NCBI RefSeq assembly: GCF_017573545.1
Contig: NZ_JAGEOK010000051.1
Span: 1-52,412 of the forward strand
Length of the DNA: 52,412 nt
Reading direction: 5' to 3'
From: Actinomadura nitritigenes
GTDB lineage: Bacteria > Actinomycetota > Actinomycetes > Streptosporangiales > Streptosporangiaceae
This document shows, in pieces, positions 33,164-40,622 of this stretch; position 1 is the stretch's first letter; every line of letters begins with the position of its first letter. The notes below the pieces were generated by a model, which saw only the letters and a program-made list of their open reading frames with translations, ran no database searches and had not been told where the DNA came from. Made by a program: the position numbers and the translations under genes.

Positions 33164-34485
33164 CTCGCCCCCTCGGCGCCCCGGAGTGCCTCTTCCTCGG
33201 GATCCGCGGACGTCTCGGCGGCGGCGTCCATGGCGGTCTCCCGCCAGTCCTCGGGCAGCAGGTGGTCGAGGACGTCGTCGATGGTCACCGAGCCGAGCAG
33301 GTGCCCGTTCTCGTCCACCACGGGCGCGGCGACCAGGTTGTAGGTGGCCAGGACCATCGCGACGGCCTCCAGGGTCATGGTGGGCCGCAGCGGGTCCAGT
33401 TCGGTGTCGCAGATGCCGCTGACCAGGGTCGGCGGCGGTTCGCGCAGCAGCCGCTGGAAGTGCACGGTGCCGAGGTAGCGGCCGGTCGGGGTGGCGGTCG
33501 GCGCCCGGCACACGTACACCTGCGCGGCCAGCGCCGGGTTCAGGTCCGGGTTGCGGATCAGCGCGAGGGCCTCGGCGACGGTCGCGTCCGGCGGGACGAT
33601 CACCGGGTCGGTGGTCATCAGGCCGCCGGCGGAGTAGTCCTCGTAGGTGAGCAGCCGCCGGACGGGCGCGGCGTCCTGCGGCTCCATCAGCGTCAGCAGC
33701 TGCTCGCGCTGCTCGGTGGGCAGCTCGCCCAGCAGGTCGGCGGCGTCGTCGGGGCCCATGGCCTCCAGGACGTCGGCGGCCCGGTCCGCCTCCAGCTTGC
33801 CGAGGATCTCGATCTGATCGTCCTCGGGCAGCTCCTCCAGGACGTCGGCGAGGCGCTCGTCGTCGAGCGCGGCGGCGACCTCGGTGCGCCGCTTCGCCGG
33901 CAGCTCGTGCACGATGTTGGCGAGGTCGGCGGCCTTCATCTGGCCGAACGCGGCGATCAGCCCGGCGGCGCCCTGGCCGTGCTCGACGGCGGAGAACCCC
34001 TCGACGTCGTCCCAGTCGACGACGAGGCTCTCGCCGCGGCGGCGCAGCCCGGGGCCGCGGCGCAGCCCGCGGGCCCCGCCCCGGCGGACGGCGATCTTGC
34101 CGACGAGCCAGTCGCGGGTGCGGGTCGGCTCCATCGACACGTCCACGACGGCGACGGGTTCGCCGGTCTCGCACAGCCGGACGGTGCGGTCGAGCATCTC
34201 GGCGATGACGAGCGTCTCGGACTCGCGCTTGCTGAACCGCCGCATGTTCAGCCGGCCGTCGAAGATGATCGCGTCGGCCTCGATGACCTGCACCCGGGTG
34301 ATCGGCACGAACACCGGGCGGCGGGGGCCGACCTCGACGACGAGGCCGAGCACCCGGGGCGGCCGGGGGGCCAGGCGCAGCGCCACCACCACGTCGCGGA
34401 CCCGGCCGACCTGGTCGCCGGCCGGGTCGAACACCGCGATCCCGGCGAGCCGCGCGATGAACACGCGTGTCGGAGCTCCGCTCAT
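33160..34485 (-). CDS. MgtE_N and CBS-domain protein lacking a transporter domain
   Basis: The 441 aa protein combines an N-terminal PRC-barrel-like part (about 1-90; IARLAGIAVFDPAGDQVGRV), a helical MgtE_N superhelix (about 145-260; repeats such as ALDDERLADVLEELPEDDQI and LEAMGPDDAADLLGELPTEQ) and a CBS pair (about 265-425; GGLMTTDPVIVPPDATVAEA, VLATYNLVAAPVVDENGHLL). In MgtE these cytosolic parts sense Mg2+ and gate the pore, but no membrane domain is present here, so it is a soluble relative. The downstream DUF1003 protein has two helices and could be a membrane partner. The function is unknown. Confidence 0.88.
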   Translation of the reverse strand: MSGAPTRVFIARLAGIAVFDPAGDQVGRVRDVVVALRLAPRPPRVLGLVVEVGPRRPVFVPITRVQVIEADAIIFDGRLNMRRFSKRESETLVIAEMLDRTVRLCETGEPVAVVDVSMEPTRTRDWLVGKIAVRRGGARGLRRGPGLRRRGESLVVDWDDVEGFSAVEHGQGAAGLIAAFGQMKAADLANIVHELPAKRRTEVAAALDDERLADVLEELPEDDQIEILGKLEADRAADVLEAMGPDDAADLLGELPTEQREQLLTLMEPQDAAPVRRLLTYEDYSAGGLMTTDPVIVPPDATVAEALALIRNPDLNPALAAQVYVCRAPTATPTGRYLGTVHFQRLLREPPPTLVSGICDTELDPLRPTMTLEAVAMVLATYNLVAAPVVDENGHLLGSVTIDDVLDHLLPEDWRETAMDAAAETSADPEEEALRGAEGAR

Positions 34486-34611
34486 GGGCCTGACACTACC
34501 CAGGTCTTACCGGGCGATTCGGTGCGGGCACGGGGGCCCGCCGGTGACCGGCGGGTGAAACGGCGGTGCCGGAAGTCGCGTTCCGGGCCCCGGCGGACCG
34601 CGCCGCGGACG

Positions 34612-35028
34612 TCAGGCCTCGACCCAGCCGTGCTTCTTGGCGAAGCCGAGGAAGCTCTCCCGGATGCTGACGATCTGCCGTCCGGTCAGGTCGGGCGTCC
34701 CGGACAGCAGCAGCTCGGTGATGTCCTCGCGCAGCTCCGCCGGTTCGAGGACGTCGCACAGCCCCTCGTCCAGCAGCTGGGAGGACGACGACTGCCGCGG
34801 CGACGACGAGGTGGAGGACGACGCCCGGGACAGGATGCGGACGCCGAACGCCTTCGGGCCCCGCTCGCTGTCGACCGTCTCGAACTCGACCGTCGTGCCG
34901 GGCGTCAGGCCCGACTTGTCGTCCAGCACCTCGTTGGCGTGGACGAACACGTCGTCACCGCCGCCGTCGGGGACGATGAACCCGTAGCCGCGCACCCCGT
35001 CGAACCGCAGAACTCGTCCAGTACGCAC
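34612..35028 (-). CDS. cold-shock-domain protein with C-terminal extension
   Basis: The product is about 138 aa. The cold-shock domain is at residues about 1-65: TGRVLRFDGVRGYGFIVPDG contains the RNP1-like GYGFI; DDVFVHANEV is RNP2. A Ser-rich linker (RASSSTSSSPRQSSSS) joins it to a conserved helical tail ending in LGFAKKHGWVEA. Such proteins bind single-stranded nucleic acid in the cytosol. GTG 35028 gives VRTGRVLRFD, the usual family start; a GTG at 35049 would add seven residues. On the minus strand TAGATT (35087-35082) is a possible -10 element. It is divergent from a two-component system. Confidence 0.85.
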   Translation of the reverse strand: MRTGRVLRFDGVRGYGFIVPDGGGDDVFVHANEVLDDKSGLTPGTTVEFETVDSERGPKAFGVRILSRASSSTSSSPRQSSSSQLLDEGLCDVLEPAELREDITELLLSGTPDLTGRQIVSIRESFLGFAKKHGWVEA

Positions 35029-35159
35029 CAGAACCGACCAACTCTCCACACCGCGAAACGCGAACCAGCACTACCTGTTCCAATCTAGCGCGCCCGTCCC
35101 CCGCACCCCGGGAACCGGCGTCGCCGCCCGAGGGTGCTGCATAATGCGCCTGTGGACCT

Positions 35160-36470
35160 GTGGACCGCGCGGGCGCCCGGCGCGACGGACGGGCCGGCAG
35201 GACGGTGCGGGCCGCCGGACCCCCGCTGCCGGTGGCGGCGGCCTGCCTCGCCGTCCTGGCGCTCGCGGAGTCGGCCGCCGGGCTGCTGCTGGACGGCCGC
35301 GGCCCGGTCGCGCGGCTGGTGATGGACATGCCGGGCGCGCGGGACGGCCACGGCGGCGTGCGCGTCCCCTTCGTCGCGCTCATGGTGCTGCTGTGCCTGT
35401 GCGCGACACTGCCCGCCGCTCTTCCGCGCCCGGCGGTCGCGGCGTTCGCCGTCTCGGCCGCGAACGCGGTCTCGCTCGGCCTCGTCCACGCGGCGACCGT
35501 CGCGGGCTCGGCCGCGCTGCTGGCCGCCGCCCACCGTGCGGGACGGTCCGGGGCGCATCTCGCCGCCCTGGTCATCGGGCTGCCGTTCCCCGTGCTGGCG
35601 CTCGCGGGCCCCGGAACGGCGGAGGTCCGGGTCCGGGCGGTGCTGCTCGCCTCGCTGGTGCCGGTCGCCGCGCTGGCCGGCGCGGTCCGGCGGGCGCGGG
35701 CCGAGGCGCGGGAGAGCACCGCCGCCCGGCGGGCGATGGCCGGGACGCTGCTGGAGAACACCGCGCGCGGCGAGCGCGCCCGCATCGCCCGCGAGCTGCA
35801 CGACGTCGTCGCGCACCACATCTCCATGATCGCGGTGCAGGCGGAGACGGCCCGGCTCGCCACCCCCGGCATGCCCGAGGCGGGCGCGAAGCGGCTGCTG
35901 GACATCGGCGACACGGCACGGGCGGCGCTGACGGAGATGCGGCGGCTCCTCGGCGTGCTGCGCGAGGACACCCGGCGGCCCGAGGCGCGGAACGCGCGCC
36001 CGGCCGCGGAGCGGCGGCCGCAGCCGGGGCTCGTGCAGCTCCTCGACCTGCTCGACGAGGTCCGCGACGTCTCCGGCGCGGCGGCCCGGCTGATCGTGCA
36101 CGGGACGCCGGACCCGCTCGACCCCGGCGTGGAGCTGGCCGCGTACCGGATCGTCCAGGAGTCCCTGACCAACGCGCGCCGGCACGCGCCCGGCGCCGCC
36201 GTCGACGTCGAGCTGCACTACACCGCCGACGCGCTGCGGGTGCGGGTCCGCGACAACGGCCCCGGCGCCCCCGCCTCCCCGGCCCCCGGCCCGCGGGCCT
36301 CCGGCGGGCACGGGCTGCTCGGCATGCGCGAACGCGCCGCGGCCGTCCGCGGCGAGGTCCGCACCGGCCCGGCCGCGGGCGGCGGCTACCTTGTCGAGGC
36401 CCGCCTCCCCGCCGGCACGGGCCTTCCCGCTGGGACGGACCCGCCCGCGGCACCGGAAGGACCACGATGA
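35160..36470 (+). CDS. two-component sensor histidine kinase (NarL/DesK type)
   Basis: The 436 aa protein, from a GTG at 35160, has several N-terminal membrane helices (about 22-180) with no large external domain, followed by a HisKA_3 dimerisation domain. ERARIARELHDVVAHHISMI contains the phosphorylated His214. The HATPase domain has ELAAYRIVQESLTNARRHAP (N box), VRVRDNGPGAPASP (G1) and GGHGLLGMRERAAAVRGEV (G2). A CATAAT (35140-35145) sits about 15 bases before the start, suggesting a nearly leaderless transcript. The ATG of the response regulator overlaps its stop by 4 bases. Together they probably control the ABC-2 exporter just downstream. Confidence 0.9.
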   Translation: MDRAGARRDGRAGRTVRAAGPPLPVAAACLAVLALAESAAGLLLDGRGPVARLVMDMPGARDGHGGVRVPFVALMVLLCLCATLPAALPRPAVAAFAVSAANAVSLGLVHAATVAGSAALLAAAHRAGRSGAHLAALVIGLPFPVLALAGPGTAEVRVRAVLLASLVPVAALAGAVRRARAEARESTAARRAMAGTLLENTARGERARIARELHDVVAHHISMIAVQAETARLATPGMPEAGAKRLLDIGDTARAALTEMRRLLGVLREDTRRPEARNARPAAERRPQPGLVQLLDLLDEVRDVSGAAARLIVHGTPDPLDPGVELAAYRIVQESLTNARRHAPGAAVDVELHYTADALRVRVRDNGPGAPASPAPGPRASGGHGLLGMRERAAAVRGEVRTGPAAGGGYLVEARLPAGTGLPAGTDPPAAPEGPR

Positions 36471-37150
36471 GCGAACCGCCAACGATCAGCATCGTCGTCG
36501 CCGACGACCACCCGGTGGTGCGCACCGGCTTCGCGACGCTGCTGGACGCCCAGCCCGGCTTCACCGTCGCCGGGACGGCCGAGGACGGCGACGAGGCCGT
36601 CCGGGTCTGCGCGGAGCTGTCGCCCGACGTGGTGCTGATGGACGTCCGGATGCCCGGGACGGACGGCATCGAGGCGACCCGGCGGATCGTCGCGTCCGGC
36701 GCGGACCGGCCGCGCGTGCTGATCCTCACCACGTTCGACCTGGACGAGTACGTCTACGACGCGCTGCGCGCCGGCGCGGGCGGGTTCCTGCTCAAGGACG
36801 TCACCGCCGAGCGGCTCTTCGACGCCGTCCGGGTCGTCGCGGCCGGGGACGCGCTGCTCGCGCCGGCCGTCACCCGCCGGCTCATCGACGAGTTCACCCT
36901 GCTCAAGCCCCGGCCGGCCGGCCTTCCCGCGACCACGCTGGACGTGCTGACGCCGCGGGAGAAGCAGGTGCTGCGGCTCGTCGCGGACGGCCTGTCCAAC
37001 GCGGAGGTCGCGGCCCGCCTGGTCGTCACGGAGGAGACCGTGAAGACGCACGTCAGCCGCATCCTCACCAAGCTGGCGCTGCGCGACCGGACGCAGGCCG
37101 TGATCGTCGCCTACGAGACCGGCCTCGTCGTCCCGGGCTCCAAGGCGTAG
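36467..37150 (+). CDS. NarL/LuxR-type response regulator
   Basis: The 227 aa protein has a receiver domain with acidic pocket residues in VVADDHPVVRTGF, phosphoacceptor Asp59 in VVLMDVRMPG, and Lys in FLLKDV. The LuxR-type HTH (about 155-215) has TPREKQVLRLVADGLSNAEV, then ARLVVTEETVKTHVSRILTK. Its ATG overlaps the kinase stop by 4 bases (ATGA). The genes for an ABC-2 exporter start 95 bases downstream on the same strand and are the natural target. Confidence 0.92.
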   Translation: MSEPPTISIVVADDHPVVRTGFATLLDAQPGFTVAGTAEDGDEAVRVCAELSPDVVLMDVRMPGTDGIEATRRIVASGADRPRVLILTTFDLDEYVYDALRAGAGGFLLKDVTAERLFDAVRVVAAGDALLAPAVTRRLIDEFTLLKPRPAGLPATTLDVLTPREKQVLRLVADGLSNAEVAARLVVTEETVKTHVSRILTKLALRDRTQAVIVAYETGLVVPGSKA

Positions 37151-37244
37151 CTCTCAGGAGGGACGCGGGGCTCCCTGGCGCGGGGGACGAGGATCGCTCG
37201 GCGCCGTGACGACCGGGACGCCGTCCGCTATCTACGCTTCCGGC

Positions 37245-38171
37245 ATGGAATCGACCATCGAAGTCGACGGCCTGCGCAAGCGCTTCGGCCGCGCCCTCGC
37301 GCTGGACGGCATGTCGTTCGCCGTCCGGCCCGGGGAGGTGACCGGGTTCGTCGGGCCCAACGGGGCGGGGAAGTCCACCACGATGCGGGTGATCCTCGGC
37401 CTGGACGCGCCCGACGAAGGCCGCGCGCTCGTCGGGGGCCGCCCGTACCGCAGCCTGCGGGACCCGCTCCGGCACCTCGGCGCGCTGCTCGACGCCGCCG
37501 CGCTCCAGCCGAGCCGCACCGCCCGCAACCACCTGCTGTGGCTGGCGCACTCGCAGGGCCTCGGCGCCGGCCGCGTCGACGAGGTGATCGGCCGGGTCGG
37601 GCTGGACGGCGCGGCCCGGCGCAGGGCGGGCGGCTTCTCGCTCGGCATGCGGCAGCGGCTCGGGATCGCGGCGGCGCTGCTGGCCGACCCGCCGATCCTC
37701 ATGCTGGACGAGCCGTTCAACGGGCTCGACCCGGACGGGATCCGGTGGATGCGGGGGTTCCTGGCGTCGCTGGCCGCCGAGGGCCGCGCGGTCCTGGTGT
37801 CCAGCCATCTGATGAGCGAGCTGCAGGACACCGCCGGCCATCTCGTCGTGGCCGGGCGCGGCAGGGTCGTCGCGGACGCGAGCGTCGCCGAGCTGCTCGC
37901 GGCGGCGTCGCGCGGCCGGGTCACGCTCCGCACGTCCGCCCGAGCGCGGGCGATGACGGTGCTGGCGAGCGCGGGCGCCACCGTGACCGTGGACGGTGCC
38001 GAGACGCTCACCGTCTCCGGGCCGGGCGCCGAGGAGATCGTCCGGCTGCTGGGCGGCGCGTCGGTGCCGTTCTCCGAGGTCGCCGCGCACCGCGCGACGC
38101 TCGAAGAGGCCTACATGGAGCTGACGCGCGACGCCGTCGAGTTCGGTGCCGCAGAGCGGGCGGCGTCGTGA
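37245..38171 (+). CDS. ABC-2 exporter ATP-binding protein
   Basis: The 308 aa ATPase has Walker A GPNGAGKST (about 44-52), signature FSLGMRQRLGIAAALL, Walker B ILMLDEPFNGLDPDGI and the switch VLVSSHLMSELQDTA. The C-terminal 80 residues are an extra domain common in drug-resistance ATPases (MTVLASAGATVTVDG). It resembles those driving DrrA/BcrA-type exporters. It is directly followed by two permease genes with 4-base overlaps and preceded by a two-component system, a layout typical of antimicrobial-peptide or drug resistance modules. The substrate is unknown. Confidence 0.9.
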   Translation: MESTIEVDGLRKRFGRALALDGMSFAVRPGEVTGFVGPNGAGKSTTMRVILGLDAPDEGRALVGGRPYRSLRDPLRHLGALLDAAALQPSRTARNHLLWLAHSQGLGAGRVDEVIGRVGLDGAARRRAGGFSLGMRQRLGIAAALLADPPILMLDEPFNGLDPDGIRWMRGFLASLAAEGRAVLVSSHLMSELQDTAGHLVVAGRGRVVADASVAELLAAASRGRVTLRTSARARAMTVLASAGATVTVDGAETLTVSGPGAEEIVRLLGGASVPFSEVAAHRATLEEAYMELTRDAVEFGAAERAAS

Positions 38172-39706
38172 CCGCGGTCCTCCCGCCGCCGCCGCCGCGG
38201 ACGGACCGGCGCCGCGCCCTCGACGGCTTCGCGCGGGTCCTGCGCGCCGAGTGGACCAAGTTCCGGACCGTCCGGGGCTGGGTCATCGGCATCGCCGTCG
38301 CCGCCCTCGTCACCGTGCTGATCGGGATCCTCGCCACGGCGGGCCCCACGCTGAACCACCGGCCGGACGCCATCCCGAGGGGGCCGGACGGACGGGCGGT
38401 GAACGACGCCTTCTACTTCGTCCACCGGACGCTGCGGGGCGACGGCTCGATCACGGTCCCGGTGACGTCGCTGACCGGCATGATCAGCGCGGGCCCGGAC
38501 ATGCGGCGCGGCGTCGAGCCGTGGGCGAAGGCCGGGATCATCGTCAAGGACGGGCTGCGGCCCGGCTCGCACTACGCGGCGATCATGGTGACCGGCGGCC
38601 ACGGCGTGCGGATGCAGCACGACTACGTGCACGACACCGCCGCCCCGCGCGCGGTCGCGTCCGCGCGGTGGCTGCGGCTCGTCCGGTCCGGCGAGACGGT
38701 CACCGGCTACGGCTCCGCCGACGGCGCGCGCTGGACGCGGGTGGGCTCCGTCCGGCTGCCCGGCCTCGCGACCGAGGTGCGGGCCGGCGCCTTCGTCGCG
38801 TCCCCCATGGACATGGCCCCGACCTCGCACGGCGCGACCTTCGACCCCGCCGTCGCGACCGCGACGTTCGGGACGGCCGTCCTGACCGGCGGCTGGACGC
38901 CCGGCGCCTGGAAGGGCGGGCAGGTGGGAAGCGCCGGAACGTCCGGCAGCTACACCGACACGCTCCACGGCGGGTTCACCGAGTCCGGGCGGGGCCTCAC
39001 CGTGACGGGCGCCGGCGACATCGCCCCGATCGTCGGCGGCCCGGCGCTCGGCACCGGCTACGCCGTCGAGAACCTGCTCGTCGGCGCGTTCGCCGGCATC
39101 CTGCTGACGGCCGTCGTCGGGGCGCTGTTCGCCTCCGCCGAGTACCGGCGCGGCCTGATCCGGCTCACCTTCGCCGCGAGCCCGCGCCGCGGGCGCGTGC
39201 TGGCCGCGAAGGCGCTGGTCATCGGCCTCTCGGCGTTCCTGACCGGGCTGGTCGCCGCCGCCGTCGCCATCCCGCTCGCCACCATGCGGGCCCGCGGCCA
39301 CGGCTTCTTCGTCCTGCCGGCGTCCGCGTGGACCCAGGCGCGCGTGGTGGCCGGGACCGCGCTGCTGTTCGCGGTCGCGTCCGTCCTCGCGCTCGCCGTC
39401 GCGACGCTGATCCGGCGCGGCGCGGCGGCCGTCACGATCATCGTCGCGGTGCTCGTCCTGCCCTACGTCCTGGCCACGGGCGGGATGCTGCCGGACGGGC
39501 CGTCGGCGTGGCTGCTGCGCGTCACCCCGGCCGCCGGCTTCGCGATCCAGCAGACCCTGGTCCGGTACCCGCAGGTCGATACCGTCTACACGCCGTCCAG
39601 CGGCTACTTCCCGCTGCCGCCCTGGGCGGGCTTCGCGGTGCTGTGCGCCTACACCGCCGTCGCGCTCGCCGCCGCCGCCCATCTGCTCCGCCGGAGGGAC
39701 GCATGA
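38168..39706 (+). CDS. ABC-2 permease with an inserted extracytoplasmic beta-sandwich domain
   Basis: The 512 aa protein starts at GTG 38168, overlapping the ATPase gene by 4 bases. Residues about 37-58 form the first helix (VRGWVIGIAVAALVTVLIGI). A large soluble region of some 240 residues (about 60-300) follows before the remaining helices. Its core (DGSITVPVTSLTGM, EPWAKAGIIVKDG, HYAAIMVTGGHGVRMQ, ARWLRLVRSGETVTGYGSAD) resembles the DUF1349/concanavalin-like sandwich found in secreted carbohydrate-binding proteins. The C-terminal part has five or so helices (ENLLVGAFAGILLTAVVGAL, FLTGLVAAAVAIPLATMRA). Insertion of such a domain makes it far larger than a 250-300 aa ABC-2 permease; a role in substrate capture or cell-surface sensing is inference. 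Confidence 0.85.
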   Translation: MTAVLPPPPPRTDRRRALDGFARVLRAEWTKFRTVRGWVIGIAVAALVTVLIGILATAGPTLNHRPDAIPRGPDGRAVNDAFYFVHRTLRGDGSITVPVTSLTGMISAGPDMRRGVEPWAKAGIIVKDGLRPGSHYAAIMVTGGHGVRMQHDYVHDTAAPRAVASARWLRLVRSGETVTGYGSADGARWTRVGSVRLPGLATEVRAGAFVASPMDMAPTSHGATFDPAVATATFGTAVLTGGWTPGAWKGGQVGSAGTSGSYTDTLHGGFTESGRGLTVTGAGDIAPIVGGPALGTGYAVENLLVGAFAGILLTAVVGALFASAEYRRGLIRLTFAASPRRGRVLAAKALVIGLSAFLTGLVAAAVAIPLATMRARGHGFFVLPASAWTQARVVAGTALLFAVASVLALAVATLIRRGAAAVTIIVAVLVLPYVLATGGMLPDGPSAWLLRVTPAAGFAIQQTLVRYPQVDTVYTPSSGYFPLPPWAGFAVLCAYTAVALAAAAHLLRRRDA

Positions 39707-40497
39707 CACGGCCACGATCGTTCGGGCGGGCGCTCCACGCGGAGTGGACGAAGCTCCGCACCGAGGCGGGCCCCGCCTGGCTCCTGCTCGCCGCGATCGC
39801 CTCGACGGTCGCGCTCGGCGCGGGCGCGGACGGCTCCGCCCGCTGCGCGCCGCCCGACTGCGCCCCGGACGTCACGCGGATCAGCCTGACCGGGGTGATG
39901 CTCGGCCAGGCGGCCGTCGCGATCCTGGCCGTCCTGGCCATCGGCAACGAGTACGGCACCGGGATGATCCGGACGACGTTCACCGCGGTCCCGCGCCGGG
40001 CCGCCGTCCTCGCCGCGAAGGGCACCGTGCTCGCCGGAACCGTCCTGGCCGCCGGGGCCGTCGCGGTCCCGGCGTCCCTGCTGGCCGGGCGGCTCGTCCT
40101 GCCCGGGAACGGGTTCACGGTCGCGAACGGCCGCCCGCCGATCTCGCTCGCCGACGGGCCGACGCTGCGCGCCGCCGCGGGGTCCGTCCTCTATCTCGTG
40201 CTGGTCGCGCTGCTCGCGCTCGGGGTGGCGGCCGCCGTCCGGGACTCGGCCGCCGCCATCGGCACCGTCCTCGGCCTGCTGTACCTCTTCCCGATCGTCA
40301 TCCACGTCATCGGCGACCCGGCGTGGCAGCGGCGCCTGGAGAAGATCGCGCCGATGCCCGCGGGGCTGGCCGTTCAGGCCACCACCGGCATCGGCGACCT
40401 TCCGATCTCCCCGTCGAAGGGCCTCGCGGTCCTCGCCGCGTGGGCCGCCGCGGCCCTTCTCGCCGGGACCGTCCTGCTGCGCGCCCGCGACGCCTGA
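39703..40497 (+). CDS. ABC-2 permease, small subunit
   Basis: The 264 aa protein has about six hydrophobic helices, for example GPAWLLLAAIASTVALGAGA, GQAAVAILAVLAIGNEYGTG and LYLVLVALLALGVAAAVRDS. GNEYGTGMIRTTFTAVPRRA is the conserved ABC-2 loop after the second helix. ATG 39703 overlaps the stop of the large permease by 4 bases. It also shares the HAEWTKLRTE opening with that protein. It forms the transporter core with the larger permease and the ATPase at 37245. Confidence 0.9.
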   Translation: MTRPRSFGRALHAEWTKLRTEAGPAWLLLAAIASTVALGAGADGSARCAPPDCAPDVTRISLTGVMLGQAAVAILAVLAIGNEYGTGMIRTTFTAVPRRAAVLAAKGTVLAGTVLAAGAVAVPASLLAGRLVLPGNGFTVANGRPPISLADGPTLRAAAGSVLYLVLVALLALGVAAAVRDSAAAIGTVLGLLYLFPIVIHVIGDPAWQRRLEKIAPMPAGLAVQATTGIGDLPISPSKGLAVLAAWAAAALLAGTVLLRARDA

Positions 40498-40622
40498 CCC
40501 GGCCGACCGGACGACGGGGCCGGACCGGGGTGAACATTCTTGTGGCATCGAGGTGAGTAGGCGCGGGGGAGAAGGTGAGAGACATTCGGGTTCTGTGCTC
40601 GTGGTGACGGCGGGAGCCTGGT

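Noticed and set aside
32675..34174. Longer frame for the DUF1003 protein
   Set aside because: The upstream part is antisense-like Arg-rich sequence inside the MgtE_N/CBS gene. The ATG at 33163 gives the expected length and the usual 4-base overlap.
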